From contig MSJI02000226.1 in assembly GCA_001931905.2 (NCBI GenBank), positions 1 through 59,714 of the forward strand: 59,714 nucleotides of DNA, given 5' to 3'. The stretch comes from Cladosporium sp. IMV 00045. Lineage: Eukaryota; Ascomycota; Dothideomycetes; Cladosporiales; Cladosporiaceae. Both the position numbers and the translations under genes were made by a program. Below the pieces are notes generated by a model that saw nothing but the letters and a program-made list of their open reading frames with translations, did no database searches and had not been told where the DNA came from. Position 1 is the stretch's first letter, and every line of letters starts with the position of its first letter. Shown here piece by piece: positions 34,401-45,316 of the stretch.

Positions 34401-35443
34401 CGCTGACTTAGCCAGAGAGCGCAGGGTCTTGATCGGCATGACGGCACATGTGGGCCTCAGCAACGTCTTTCGCTCCGTTCCAGGCCCTGACCTCACTTCT
34501 TCTGCCAGACATTCCTCAATCCACCACCCACTTGAATGCAACGTCATGTGACGTCTGTGTCTTGCATCCAGTCGAGCCAGCTGAACATAGCAAGTCTTTT
34601 TTTCTTCGTCTCGAGCCAAAAAAATGAAGAGTTTGTCAAAGCGCATCCTACGCACTTCGCGACGTCGAAGGGATGGACGGCACACACCCTAGACATGCAC
34701 GCCACTACATGCACACAAGGACTCTATCTGCTCAATCTAAGCTCCCTCTTCCCACTGAGCCGCAAGGAAACCCTGTTGGCCTATTGTAATCTATATTACT
34801 ACACAGCATTCTCCCCGCATTCTTCGTTGTATGGACCAACCGTCGTCATGGCCGCACAGACAGAGATCGGCAGTGCTGCCGCTCCTCCAGGACCCTTCTT
34901 TCTTGCCACCCACTCGATTGACAGCTCCCCCGAGCTGGTTCTCCCAATCGCACATATCGCTGTTCATCGATGTCCAGGTAAAGTGGGTCGGCTCCCCAAA
35001 TCGAGGCCTCTTCAGCGCCATCTGGCCTGTCAACGCTCGAGTTGAGGCAACCTCTACGCTATCGCACTTTACCGAACTGCAGCCTAGCGCAGGGTCTGCG
35101 TCTCTTCCACTACGCCTCCCGCTTACAAGGTGTGCACACGAGCATGAGCAGTGACGAGTAGGGATACATCATTGCGACGATCTTTCTGTGGTCCCTCTGA
35201 CGCAGGGCTCCCTTAACCTAATTGTCCCCTACTTTGATTCAGTTGAGATGAAAGAGATATAGAAAGCACTTCTCTTGCTCTGCTCGACGGTCTTCATTCT
35301 CATTCCACATCAACCCAATCAACCACAAAGCAGATACTTTCCTCTATCTTCCATTCTCAACCAATAGCGTCCAGCAACGTCTTCATATTCCAGCATCTCC
35401 TTAACAACAAATCAACTTTCAACCCACAACACCACAAATCACA
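31452..35443. other. 4-kb stretch without a recognisable gene
   Basis: The longest gene-free interval in the window. It starts with the 3' flank of the deubiquitinase and has a T run of about 15 near 32206-32220. Frames over 80 codons occur on both strands (31599-32138 minus, 33607-33966 minus, 33973-34383 minus, 34536-35045 plus), but none has a domain, a consistent codon bias or a plausible exon partner. The last 250 bp are pyrimidine-rich and probably promoter and leader of the small gene at 35444. A non-coding RNA cannot be excluded. Confidence 0.5.
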
Positions 35444-35689
35444 ATGTCTGGCTCCATCGAATACCTGAACGTCGACCCGAACGTGGCCGCCGACCACTTC
35501 GCCCAGAACTTCGACCTCAACAAGCCTGAGCAGGCCATGACTTCCTACCAGAAGCTCATGCACGAGCACACCAAGCAGCAATTCGAGAACGCCACCGCCT
35601 CCTCTCGCAGGCGTTCATCAGGTGGCCCCATCGCCTCCCTGAAGCATGACGACTCCGGTCGCTCTTCCATCAGCTCTACCTCATCTTAA
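35444..35689 (+). CDS. Small 81-residue protein, probably highly expressed
   Basis: Single-exon frame of 81 residues with a good start context (CACAATGTC) after a CT-rich leader. The first 55 residues are a compact, hydrophilic, probably helical domain (MSGSIEYLNVDPNVAADHFA at the start); the rest is Ser/Arg-rich and ends in a serine tract. Codons are almost all the C-ending, optimal ones (AAC, GAC, TTC, CTC, GCC, AAG, CAG), much more biased than in neighbouring genes, which points to strong expression. No transmembrane or signal segment. I do not recognise a function; it reads like a conserved small cytosolic fungal protein. Confidence 0.8.
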   Translation: MSGSIEYLNVDPNVAADHFAQNFDLNKPEQAMTSYQKLMHEHTKQQFENATASSRRRSSGGPIASLKHDDSGRSSISSTSS

Positions 35690-36816
35690 ATTCAATAAGA
35701 TGGAGGTAATTCTTCAACACCAACCATTGTAACGATACACCGATAAGTTCACGGCCAAACAGCCGTCTGAACTCAAGAAGTGAAACGACCACGAAAGTTT
35801 ACGACCACTGGGATTTCATCAGCCAAAACGATCAGATTTACCAATTTTAGCGACATCTCTCTTACTTGTTACCACATGCTTTCCTAAGGCTTCAGGGGCA
35901 TGCAGTGTATTTCTTAGCGGCACGCATTTGGGAGGCGGCGTTTTCTCTTTCTTTTCCTGTTTTGTCTTTCACGATTCGAGTTTGAGTGATCATCAGACTG
36001 ATTCCCCCGGATGGGAATTGATCGGGATTTCGAATCTTTGCTACAACGCCGGAGAATGTATCAGTATATCAAAATCTTCAACCAAATCATATCCTGCACT
36101 GTGCCTCGAAAACATTTCACATTAGTTCTCGTTCGCTATGTCATTCACTCCTGATATGTTCTGAGCTTGCGTTACCGTCAAGAGTTCGAAGTATGATACG
36201 TCAAGCGCCCGCAGTCGCTTCGCGAATACTATCTTCGAAATCCTCAAGTCATGAGAGCAAACGCTGCCCTCCTTTGCGGTCGCATTACACCCCTTGTTTG
36301 ATGATCATTATTGGAATGGAGTGAGTTTGTTCATGAAATGAAACATGAACAGTCTTCTTCATAGAGACGGAGACGTGGGATGGATTTCATATCTCGTGAT
36401 GTCAACCCCGATCGTCTGCGAACGTTGTTCCTGACTTTCTAGTACGATCGGTATCTTCCATGGAGGGCGGTGCCCCGTTTTCCCCAGGCATCTTTTTTTC
36501 GTTGATTCCCAGGATAATCGGTATCTGATCGCATGTCCGGTGAATTTTGACCAAACGATATGATTCAGCGATGTCGTTGCCTACAAATCACACTGTTTTT
36601 GAGCATTCTGTTTTGACATATCCCACCCGGTCTCGTTCTTGGATGCATCGTTTGGAGTCAACTTTTGGATGGAATCGCAGGGAAAATGCCGTCACAACTT
36701 CCGTAAATAGTCATCGCCAAACACGTCACCAACTCACGAGCTCGCGCGAGCCAGAACGTTCACTTCCAGAACCCCAAACCTATCATTACACCACCACAGC
36801 ACGCCCGCGTCACTCA
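35690..36816. other. Intergenic region between converging genes
   Basis: 1.1 kb between the converging small-protein gene and Hid1; probable long 3' UTR of the former. The frame at 36547-37089 (plus) overlaps the Hid1 last exon and is a shadow of its repetitive C-terminus. Nothing else seen. Confidence 0.6.
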
Positions 36817-39693
36817 TTACAATTCCCTGACACTCCCCTGACCCTGACCCTGACCGGCACCGGCACCAGCACCAGCGCCACCGAAACTGAAACTCGAAAT
36901 CCTCCTCGCCAGCGAGTCGCCCACGGCATCGACCGCGCCCTTCGGACTCCTCAGACTGATATTCTCGTGCCGGTTGGCGATGTTGAAGAGCTTGATCGAC
37001 GTGCCCGCCCACAGACCGTTGCTGCCGCGGTTGTTTTGGGCGTCTTGGGCGAAGATGAAACCCCAAAGCATGGACATGTACCAGCCTAGAGCGAGGGAGG
37101 ACCACGTAAAGGTTTGTACGCGGATGGGTGGGGATTCCGGGTCTGTGAGTGGGGGTTGTTAGTTACGATTTGTGTGGTAGTGGGTGTGGTAGAGGAGATT
37201 GGCTTACGTTCTGAGGTTGGTGTGGTGGCTGCGTCAGCGGAAGCATTATTTTCTTTGGATGCACTGGCAGATGCCTGCTGTCGCAACAGTCTGGGTGCGC
37301 CGCTCTTGCCATCCTCGATAACCTGCAAGATGGTATGCAGAGGCAGGTGAGGCAGCCAGCTTTCAAGCCACTCGCCTGTGGGATTGAATTGTGTGCTGGT
37401 CGTTAATGAGTGAGCAGTCTGCGTCGACAAGCTTGCTAGACTCGTGTTTGATGTGTTGCGGGACGCCGAACGCGAGAAGGAACCATGGCCGACGGGTTGC
37501 TTGCCCCGTGCCTTTTCTGACATGGACCTCGATTGCACTGGCACGGCGTCATCCATGGACGCAGAGGCGTTGCTCTGAGAGCGAGACTGTGGGCCGCTAA
37601 TAGGCGTCTCCAAATCCTCATCATCATCGTCGTCACCTATGGCAAATGCGCCGTGCTCAGGCACATTGCCTAAAGAGGGTGAACGACTTGTTGCCGGACT
37701 GCGTAAGCTGTCCATGGAAGCACCTCTTGTGGGGCTGGTGACACCAGTCACATTGCCATTGCGGTCTTTTCTCTCTTGATTGATGCGATCAAGTTCTGAA
37801 AGAGCGCCATCAACAGTGAAGTCTCGGAGAGCCTCAAAGCGCTTATGACTGCGCACGATCACCTCAACAAATCGTCTGTTGGAATCGTATTGATGATCCA
37901 GAACAGAGCAGATGGCTTCCAATAAAGACAAGAGCAGGGTGTGGTTACTCTCGTTGGCGAGGAGGAATGCGGGCGAGGAAAACGATGTGAAAAGATCCAG
38001 CAATTTCATAGCGGTCGCCCGTTGCAATTCCTGTACGTACGGCGAAATATTGTTGACAATTGCCAGTAGAGCCGGATAGATGGATTCCAGGCGACCTTTT
38101 GTCGAAGTAACAAGGGTGTGGATGCAGGTAATGAGATAATCGGCGTAGGAACCATGGAAATTCGCGATCCGCAAGTTGGCCGGAAGCGAGTCTTGACCGA
38201 TGAAAGGCTTGTTGAGGCGCCTACCAAAGGTTGGCTCCACGCTGAGAGTCTGGAGAATGAAGACACACATGCGAACGATGCCTTGACGAGCCGGATCATC
38301 CTTGGCTTCCATGGCATAGTAGAGGACGAGCACGATGAAATCATGCGCACGGTCTGTGTCGATAATAAAACTCCTGAATCGTTTGTTGCACTGAAGCAGC
38401 TCCCAGAATAGGACAAGCATCTCCGGTGCCCAAGGGAGTGCCTTGGAAACGGTGGGGACATAAGAAGCAACACCCGATACTGGTTGCGTGAGAACTAGAG
38501 TGATGCCCTGCTGAATGAATTGAAAGTCTTCGACGCGATGCAGACGACCAAGTGATTTCCTGAAAGCATTCGGCTGGTTGTTGGGAACCGGGTAGATGAT
38601 TAGCACCAAGAGGAACTGCAAAGCATACGTGACGAGAAGCTGCTTGGGGTCCTTCACCACTGCCGTGAAGTCCAGTGGCACCCGCCATGAGGCAGGATTG
38701 TACTTCAGAATCTGCGATCGCGTGTTAGCAACCAGTCAATCAGAACAGATCTCGCGTCTACTCGACTTACAGTGTTCAACAAAGAGCAAATCAAGCTAAG
38801 CACAGCCTGTCGGCTGCACTGGGTGGTGATATAGGTCATAGCTTTTATGTCGACCTGAGCTACCACATCTGTTGGCGCATTAGCAATTGTCCAGTGTTGC
38901 CTGTCCTCGTAAACTAATACTTACTTGGCGGCAAGTACATCATACGACTGGACAACGTCAAAAGCAATCTTAGCACCTCCATCGCATTTCGTTCGTTCTC
39001 CTTCGTCATGCCTTGACTCTGCTTGCACCCGATTCCACTGTGCCAGATGGAGTATGCAATATGCAGGTCGGGCTTGCCATTGTCATCGAGCTTCTTCGGC
39101 AAGGTGAAGTTCGGGAAGAACAGATAATTGATCAGCAGGTCGATAAGACGCTCGCCGAGTGGCCTGTCTATTTCCTCGTTGTCCGAGCCCTCAGGGTGTC
39201 GCTTCTTCGGGTTCAAGCCATCAAAGAGCGGACCGCGACGGTTGTACTTCTTGTCCCATATCCAGGTAGCTTTTCTTGGTTCCCAGAAGAACTTCGTTTC
39301 CCACGCGGCCAGGTGGTCTGCCTCGTAGATATAGGGTAGTAGCCTGGTCAAAATCCTAACGCAGTTCAGAATCTCAGGAGCGATCGGCGTGTTAGGGTCA
39401 GCGTAGACATGGCGAGTTTGCAAGGCTTCGAGGCGGGCGATAACGATGTATATGAGGGTTTCGGCGTTCTTCTTCGGGCTCGCTCGTTCATTCCCTTGCT
39501 CGTTGGGCTGGGCGTCGACAGTGTTTGTCAGATGGCGCAGGTCGTTCGGCGACCACAGCGCGAAGACATCTTCGGCGGACTCTGGGAGTTGGTAGAACCG
39601 TGACCACCACGGGCTGTCTGCTGGGATGTCCGGGTCGCCAGCAAGGCGAAAGATGTCCTCTTTGAAGGCTAGCTTGCTCTCAGAGGCGCCCAT
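36817..39693 (-). CDS. hid1: Hid1 (HID-1/Dymeclin family) Golgi trafficking protein
   Basis: Peripheral Golgi-associated protein; animal HID-1 acts in dense-core vesicle biogenesis and the fission yeast relative is Hid1/Ftp105. Four exons: 39693-38925, 38868-38771, 38711-37208 and 37142-36817; all joins keep frame, 898 residues. The N-terminus MGASESKL fits N-myristoylation, as known for HID-1, and continues with FKEDIFRLAG and DSPWWSRFYQLP, characteristic of the family. The protein is mostly helical with a Ser-rich disordered insert (about 610-740). The last exon carries the conserved WYMSMLWGFIFAQ segment and then a species-type low-complexity tail of Gly-Ala and Gly-Gln dipeptides encoded by a short tandem repeat (about 36835-36880). 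Confidence 0.92.
36835..36880. repeat. 6-bp tandem repeats inside Hid1 C-terminus
   Basis: Tandem CCTGAC units followed by CGGCAC and CAGCAC units (plus strand). They encode alternating Gly-Gln and Gly-Ala at the end of Hid1, so expansion or contraction would change the tail length without breaking frame. Confidence 0.75.
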
Positions 39694-40173
39694 CCTCTGC
39701 GCATGCCACGCTTCCTGGTATGTTTATACAGTGGGCTATCGGATCGGGCCTTTCGAATGTATCTGAAGCGTGTCGGCAAGGTTTCGTCAGTTGAGGTTGG
39801 TTCCGCGAACCACTACAACGTCATAAAGGTAGAGTCGCTTTGACGCAATGCCTGTACCTGAGCTAAGACAAACGAGGCGGCTGATCCCGCGTCTCCATGT
39901 TTCAATGAATCTCGGTCATGTTCCGAGCGGGGGAGGACCGGACTGCATTCGAGTCGCTATGAAGACCAACGGTTTTGTACAGAAGGCGGGCTAGGTAACA
40001 ACAGTAATTTTTTGTGAACGGCCATGATCCGTTACTTACTATGTGGGACCAGACCATAGTGCGGCCGACATCGCTAGTGATGTTGTTGTCAACATATGTA
40101 GAGACTGTTCCCTCAGCCAAGGCAAGTGTCTTTGTCCACAAAGAATAGGAAACGAAAGCTACCTCCATTCAAG
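39694..40173. promoter_or_regulatory. Divergent Hid1/amidohydrolase intergenic region
   Basis: 480 bp between divergent start codons, presumably holding both promoters. No ORF of note. Confidence 0.5.
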
Positions 40174-41154
40174 ATGTCCCAATACCTCTGCCTGGCTTCC
40201 CTTGCACTCCTCCAAGGCCTCACCCAAGCCCAGGTCAACAACGCTACTAAAGAATTCCCCACTCGCCTTGAACCCGATGGTAAAATCCAACCGTTCTGGA
40301 ACCGTCAGGAGTTGCCGGACAATGCATGGGATAGCCATCTCCATGTAATCGACCCCATCCGCTACCCGCTGGCTGCCAGTGCCGTTTATACACCTAGCGT
40401 ATCAGGCCTCTGGGACGTCGTCACCAACGAGACTGCTTTTGGTCTCGAGCACATCGTCCTCGTCCAGCCTTCCATCTACGGAAACGACAACAGCATCCTT
40501 CTGGACGCACTTGAGGGATTGGGACCGGAGCGTGCCTGTGGTGTCGTACAGTTCGAGGCCAACATCTCCACACAGACCCTTCACGAGTGGAACGATAAGG
40601 GCGTTCGTGGCGTCCGTCTGAATGCCGTATCGAACGGTGACGAAGTCGACGTCGAGGAATTTTCTGGTAGACTCAAGACCTATGCGGACGTGATTCGTCC
40701 CCTTGGTTGGGTCCTTCAAGCTTACGCTCCCATGGAAGTGTTGTCCGATGTCGAGGACATCATTGCAGGACTGAATGTGACTTTCGTCCTAGACCACTTC
40801 AGCAACCCGTCTATTCCTGATCTCAAGCCGGAGGACCAGGACTCGTTCGATCCGTATTCCGTCAAGGGATTTGATTCGCTGATTAGGTTGATCAAGGGCG
40901 GAAACACTTATATCAAGTTCTCCGGCGCGTACAGGATCGAGCCTTCGATGATCGGTTTGGAGGTCATGGCCAGAGAGATCCTGCAGACTCGCACTGACCG
41001 TACCGTCTTCGCCTCAGACTGGCCGCATACGAGATTTGAAAGGCTCGACATTAGGCCTTTCATGCAGACCGTGCTGGACTGGGCCACAGAGTTCGACTGC
41101 GTCGAGAGTGTCTTTGCGGGAAACGCGAAGAAACTTTGGGGGGTTGAGGCGTAA
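40174..41154 (+). CDS. Secreted amidohydrolase-2 family metal-dependent hydrolase
   Basis: Intronless, 326 residues from ATG 40174; an in-frame ATG at 40126 would put 16 basic residues before the signal peptide and is less likely. Residues 1-20 form a signal peptide (MSQYLCLASLALLQGLTQAQ). The rest is a TIM-barrel amidohydrolase of the 2-pyrone-4,6-dicarboxylate lactonase-like group: metal-binding HxH in DSHLHV (His55, His57), a central FVLDHFSNPSIP strand-loop with a metal-type His, and the catalytic Asp in FASDWPHTRFE near the C-terminus. Several N-x-S/T sites fit secretion. Substrate unknown; relatives hydrolyse cyclic esters or decarboxylate aromatic acids. Confidence 0.88.
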   Translation: MSQYLCLASLALLQGLTQAQVNNATKEFPTRLEPDGKIQPFWNRQELPDNAWDSHLHVIDPIRYPLAASAVYTPSVSGLWDVVTNETAFGLEHIVLVQPSIYGNDNSILLDALEGLGPERACGVVQFEANISTQTLHEWNDKGVRGVRLNAVSNGDEVDVEEFSGRLKTYADVIRPLGWVLQAYAPMEVLSDVEDIIAGLNVTFVLDHFSNPSIPDLKPEDQDSFDPYSVKGFDSLIRLIKGGNTYIKFSGAYRIEPSMIGLEVMAREILQTRTDRTVFASDWPHTRFERLDIRPFMQTVLDWATEFDCVESVFAGNAKKLWGVEA

Positions 41155-42326
41155 TTTAGCTGGACATAGCATCGATATATCTGAAGATTGTCATGGTTTC
41201 AGCCGTTCAAAGATCAATTCATTGAATGTCACTTCAATTGTGTGTGAGCAAAACAATGAGTGCATGGTTGATGGACTCGGTACATGTCCATGTAAATAAT
41301 TTGGAATGGCGGAGCAGTCCCGTTCTGTCTCCGTTGCCAGATTTGGACATAAATGCCATGCTGAGGTGTTTGTCTTCACCGAGTATTGAATGCACAGGCT
41401 CTCCACGTTCATGGCCCTTTGCCTTCTGGTTTTAACAAGCTGTGATCGATGCTGGTGACTTCACCTTCACCGCTCACTTCGAGCCAGCAATCCTCGTTTC
41501 AAGTGGAAGCATCGCGCGATTTAATCATTTATTGTCGGAAGTGGCGCGCCTAGTCGCCGCTTGGCTGATGGGCTGCAAAAAGTGACGTTGGCAGCTTACC
41601 CAAAAGCATGCGGGAATTTCGGCGCCCAAGTCAGCGAAGTGTGGCTGCGGCTCTCTGCAGCTGGATCGAATTTTTGACGCAGCCCGCCTGCACGACTTCG
41701 CCCTGTTGTGAAACAGTCATTGATTTGATTGTTGATGCATGCAGAGTTGCCTCTTCTCTGCTGCCTTCACTTACATCCCAAACCTACGATCAGGTGATCC
41801 TGCGCCAAGTGCACGAGAGTACCTTCCCGAAGAGTTTGAGAAGCCTCGGACTTCGTCACCCTTCCACTCACTTCAACCCGACCACCCAAACACTGGTAGA
41901 GGCATTACCTGTTCTAAGAGGAGCTTCCAAGGACACGCCGTCACGCATGTACCGTCGTTGAATACACGAGGATCTTCTCAGCGACTTACACCATTCACCC
42001 GATACTTACGCCGGGTATCGGAGCCACGATTCTGGAATACAGAGCATAGTCGGCACCATTCCTCGCCGCAAGAGCTCTTTTATTCCCCTTTCCGCGCGCC
42101 CTCCTTAACGTCCTTTAAGGTCGTTTATTCAAATCACCCGATTGCCGCTGGCGCAAGCCAGCCTCCAAAACTCGAATCCCGTTAGTGGGCCTATTCTCCT
42201 CAAGCGGACGCCGCCGGTTCGTTTGGGCAGCAGGTAGTGCTCCACTCCTCTCAGGAAGAGCTTGTACATATTCATACCAAGGAAGCAGGAGGCCAAAGCT
42301 GCTTGCGCAGGAGATTCGCCTTGGAG
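41155..42326. promoter_or_regulatory. Promoter and probable long leader of AdoMet decarboxylase
   Basis: 1.17 kb with several upstream ATGs before the decarboxylase start: ATG 41568 (5 codons, MGCKK), ATG 41608 (117 codons), ATG 41735 (20 codons) and ATG 41739 (148 codons, ending 42185). If transcribed they would be uORFs; the transcription start and any leader intron cannot be located from sequence alone. Confidence 0.4.
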
Positions 42327-43904
42327 ATGGTCACCGCTGAGATCCCGCAGCACTACACCGGCTCGCCGTCTTCTTTGAGCGGCACGCCGCATCTGACTAT
42401 CAATCGCGAGGTCACTGCCGATCTCGACTCCAGCAATGCCTTTGAGGGCCCGGAGAAGCTTCTAGAGGTATGGTTCTCTCCGTCTGAGAAGGCGCTCCCG
42501 GCGTCTGCTTCTCCGCTCGGCTTGAAATGCGTTTCCCAGGACTCTTGGAAGGAGATGCTGGACCTGGTGAACTGCCAGGTGCTCTCCATTGTTGAGTCTC
42601 GCAATGTCGATGCCTACCTTCTCTCCGAGTCGAGCATGTTTGTCTTCCCGCACAAGCTGGTCTTGAAGACTTGCGGCACTACTACGCTTCTTTGCGGACT
42701 GCCGCGTATGCTTGAAATCGCTGCGCTTGAAGCTGGATTCCCACACCAGCAGGCGAACTTGGCTCAGGGCATCCCGGCAGTAGCTACACCGCACCGGGTC
42801 TTTTACAGCCGCAAGAATTACCTTATGCCGAACCAGCAGCGTGGCCCTCACCGCAGCTGGCGCGACGAGGTCCGCTTCCTTGACGAGAGATTCCGCGGTG
42901 GCAGTGCCTACATGATTGGCAAGATGAACGGCGAGCATTGGTACTTGTACATCACGGGACCTGGCACGCAGCTTACTCCCCCGGCAACTCCCGACGAAGA
43001 CAAATACTCGACCACTATCAAGCAATTGGATCTGCCTGAGAAGATGGCTACTGTCGCCGTTGACGACGACTTCGATGAGTCTGGCGACGAGACCCTCGAG
43101 ATCCTCATGACCGACCTTGAGGAGAAGAATGCTCGCCAGTTCTATCTCGAACATGCCAGCCGCATTGCTCACGAGAATGTGCGTGCTGCTCACGCTGCTC
43201 GTAAAGATGCTATTGAGCACCTGGGCGTGATCTCCGATGCCAATGCATCCGACCCGAGCATCTCTGGAAACACTCTTGTCAATGGCCAAGGCAAGGACGA
43301 AAACGCAGGCTTCGACGTCTTTGCTCAAACCTCCACTGATCATTCTGGGTTCAATTCCGACGCCGAGGACGACAACTTGACCTTCTCCGAGGAATTGAGC
43401 ACCGAGGGTCACACTCTCGGAACCGTTGTTTCCGAGTCCTGCGGCCTTTCTGATGTGTACCCGCAAGCCAAGTACCCTGACGCTCGTGTGGATGCATACC
43501 TCTTCACGCCTTGCGGCTTCTCTGCGAACGGTGTGGTTCCCAAGCCAGGCGACGCTGAAACCACTAACTACTGGACCGTCCACGTCACGCCGGAGCCACA
43601 CTGCTCCTACGCCAGCTTCGAGACCAACGTGCCGACCCGCCAGACTGGCCGCGAGACCGTCGAGGTCGTCGAAGAAGTCGTCAACGTCTTCAAGCCGGGC
43701 CGCTTCAGCGTCACTCTCTTCGAGGCCAAGAGTGGCGACGAAAGCGCCATGGCCAAGAAGGACAAGCGCATGGACTCCATCAAGGGTTACCGTCGCGTCG
43801 ATCGCGTCGTGCACGACCTTGAAGGCTACGAGCTTGTCTTCAGGTACTTTGAGCGCATGGACTGGAGGGGAGGTGCCCCGAGGCTCGGTGAGCAGACGTG
43901 GTAG
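42327..43904 (+). CDS. SPE2: S-adenosylmethionine decarboxylase proenzyme
   Basis: Makes decarboxylated AdoMet, the aminopropyl donor for spermidine and spermine; a cytosolic pyruvoyl enzyme. Intronless frame of 525 residues from ATG 42327. Seen: the family start VTADLDSSNAFEGPEKLLEVWF with the catalytic-site FEGPEK, the self-cleavage site YLLSESSMFVFP (Glu101/Ser102, where the serine becomes the pyruvoyl group), KTCGTTTLL with the catalytic cysteine, and ITPE-type residues in HVTPEPHCSYASFET. An insert of about 130 residues, acidic and Ser/Asp-rich (about 230-370), lies between the two halves and accounts for the length beyond the animal enzyme. The frame is open for 30 codons upstream of this ATG, but family alignment favours 42327. 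Confidence 0.95.
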   Translation: MVTAEIPQHYTGSPSSLSGTPHLTINREVTADLDSSNAFEGPEKLLEVWFSPSEKALPASASPLGLKCVSQDSWKEMLDLVNCQVLSIVESRNVDAYLLSESSMFVFPHKLVLKTCGTTTLLCGLPRMLEIAALEAGFPHQQANLAQGIPAVATPHRVFYSRKNYLMPNQQRGPHRSWRDEVRFLDERFRGGSAYMIGKMNGEHWYLYITGPGTQLTPPATPDEDKYSTTIKQLDLPEKMATVAVDDDFDESGDETLEILMTDLEEKNARQFYLEHASRIAHENVRAAHAARKDAIEHLGVISDANASDPSISGNTLVNGQGKDENAGFDVFAQTSTDHSGFNSDAEDDNLTFSEELSTEGHTLGTVVSESCGLSDVYPQAKYPDARVDAYLFTPCGFSANGVVPKPGDAETTNYWTVHVTPEPHCSYASFETNVPTRQTGRETVEVVEEVVNVFKPGRFSVTLFEAKSGDESAMAKKDKRMDSIKGYRRVDRVVHDLEGYELVFRYFERMDWRGGAPRLGEQTW

Positions 43905-44143
43905 GATGAAGAATGCTTGAAAGAAACTTGAGATGCTTTGGTTGTTGCGGTTCTTTCCTTTCTATAATCCGCTTCGGTGTTCTGATTCTAAGTAGCATGT
44001 AACGGCCGATAGCCCTGATATTCACTTTGACGGCAGCAGCTTTCTGTATTTACGTATTTGTGATGAAGCTTACATGATTTCGTACCTGCATATTCCCAAC
44101 TGAGTAAAAAAGTGATGGCGATGTTGTTCCCTTGTTCCAAACC

Positions 44144-45316
44144 CTACGAAAGCCACGTCCACACCCCAAGCACCATCCAAATCCCGTTCATGATCGTGCA
44201 AGCCCAACCGACCGACTCGACAGACAAAAAGAGGACTCCCCCAAACCACTTCCCCAGCCCTTCGTCAGCACGCTTAGCGTCCTCCTGATCTCTGAGCATC
44301 GATATGACGCTCCACGTCATCCATTGCACCACCGCGCCGGCGATGAACGCAATGGTGAAAATTTCCGGCGCCTGATTCAAAGAGCTGTTGAGAAAGATAA
44401 AGCGCGACCAGGGCAAGCAGGTAGAGAGAAACCCTGTTGTGATCGCAGCGAGACCTTCGGTGGTCGCGAGCGAGCCTAGGATGAATAGAATTAAACCGAT
44501 GTTGGAAACGAGGCTTTGGAAGATATTTTGCATTGTCCAGCTGCTGCTTTTCTGAGTTTCCACTTCCACTGGCTTGGGACGGCGCTTCAGACGTTCGGCG
44601 ATGATGGCATTGGGCAAGAAAATCGCAGCCATGTACGCTGTCTTGAGTTGGTGGTTGTATTGTGCAAACCACTGCAGTCCGGCTTCTGGCGATTCGAAGA
44701 GAAATCGATTGATGCTCAGCATCATGAGGAGAATCGCGCTGCTGGCCTGCTGGAGGTTTTGCTCGCCGTGCACGCTGTCTGCTTGCCAGGCGACGGGGCA
44801 GGCGAGGAGGATGGTGAGGCAGAGGGCTGGGGTTTGGGACCATTGTGGTAGTTTGTCGAGGAAGGACATGAGGAGCCAGCCGGTGGCGGTGGTGAAATGT
44901 GATTTCTTCACGGATGGCTTTATGAATAGGCCGTAGATTAGGAGCACTATTACTTGGGTGATGCAGTGTAATTCGTGCGAGAGGAGAGAACACATTCCGA
45001 CTCCGGTCATCGCTGCCCAAGTGATGAAGACGTGGTAGGCGAGGATGGCTTTCCAGAGGTACTTTCGCAGGACATCCGGGTCTTTGAGATCGGAGAGCGA
45101 CAATGTCTCTTTCTTTTGCGGTGGGGCGTTTTTGCCTTTTTCGACGTCGCGAGTTCTGTGGACTCGGACGCGAGAGGTTTTGTGGTAGATGAAAACGCTT
45201 GATACCAGAAATGGGAAGATTTGTGCGGGAGTCGTAATAGATCCCAGTTGGATTGTGGGATTGTTAGGAGATCCGAACATCCATTTGAGAATGCAGTGGC
45301 AGTCTTCTAGGCCCAT
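44144..45316 (-). CDS. Polytopic membrane protein of unknown function
   Basis: Intronless frame of 390 residues. I count about eight to nine hydrophobic segments, among them IFPFLVSSVFIY, AILAYHVFITWAAMTGVGM, CITQVIVLLIYGLFI, ALCLTILLACPVAW, NIGLILFILGSLATT, IFTIAFIAGAVVQWM and WACTIMNGIWMVLGVW. The loops are short except for a Lys-rich loop (about 55-85). No transporter signature, catalytic motif or signal peptide is recognised. It lies tail to tail with AdoMet decarboxylase and upstream of the broken FAD monooxygenase, which does not suggest a job. Confidence 0.75.
   Translation of the reverse strand: MGLEDCHCILKWMFGSPNNPTIQLGSITTPAQIFPFLVSSVFIYHKTSRVRVHRTRDVEKGKNAPPQKKETLSLSDLKDPDVLRKYLWKAILAYHVFITWAAMTGVGMCSLLSHELHCITQVIVLLIYGLFIKPSVKKSHFTTATGWLLMSFLDKLPQWSQTPALCLTILLACPVAWQADSVHGEQNLQQASSAILLMMLSINRFLFESPEAGLQWFAQYNHQLKTAYMAAIFLPNAIIAERLKRRPKPVEVETQKSSSWTMQNIFQSLVSNIGLILFILGSLATTEGLAAITTGFLSTCLPWSRFIFLNSSLNQAPEIFTIAFIAGAVVQWMTWSVISMLRDQEDAKRADEGLGKWFGGVLFLSVESVGWACTIMNGIWMVLGVWTWLS

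Noticed and set aside
41739..42185. 148-codon frame upstream of AdoMet decarboxylase as a separate gene
   Set aside because: No domain; lies wholly in the probable leader. Kept only as a possible uORF.
42462..43814. 450-codon open frame antisense to AdoMet decarboxylase
   Set aside because: Shadow of a strongly biased gene with complete catalytic motifs; no recognisable protein features.
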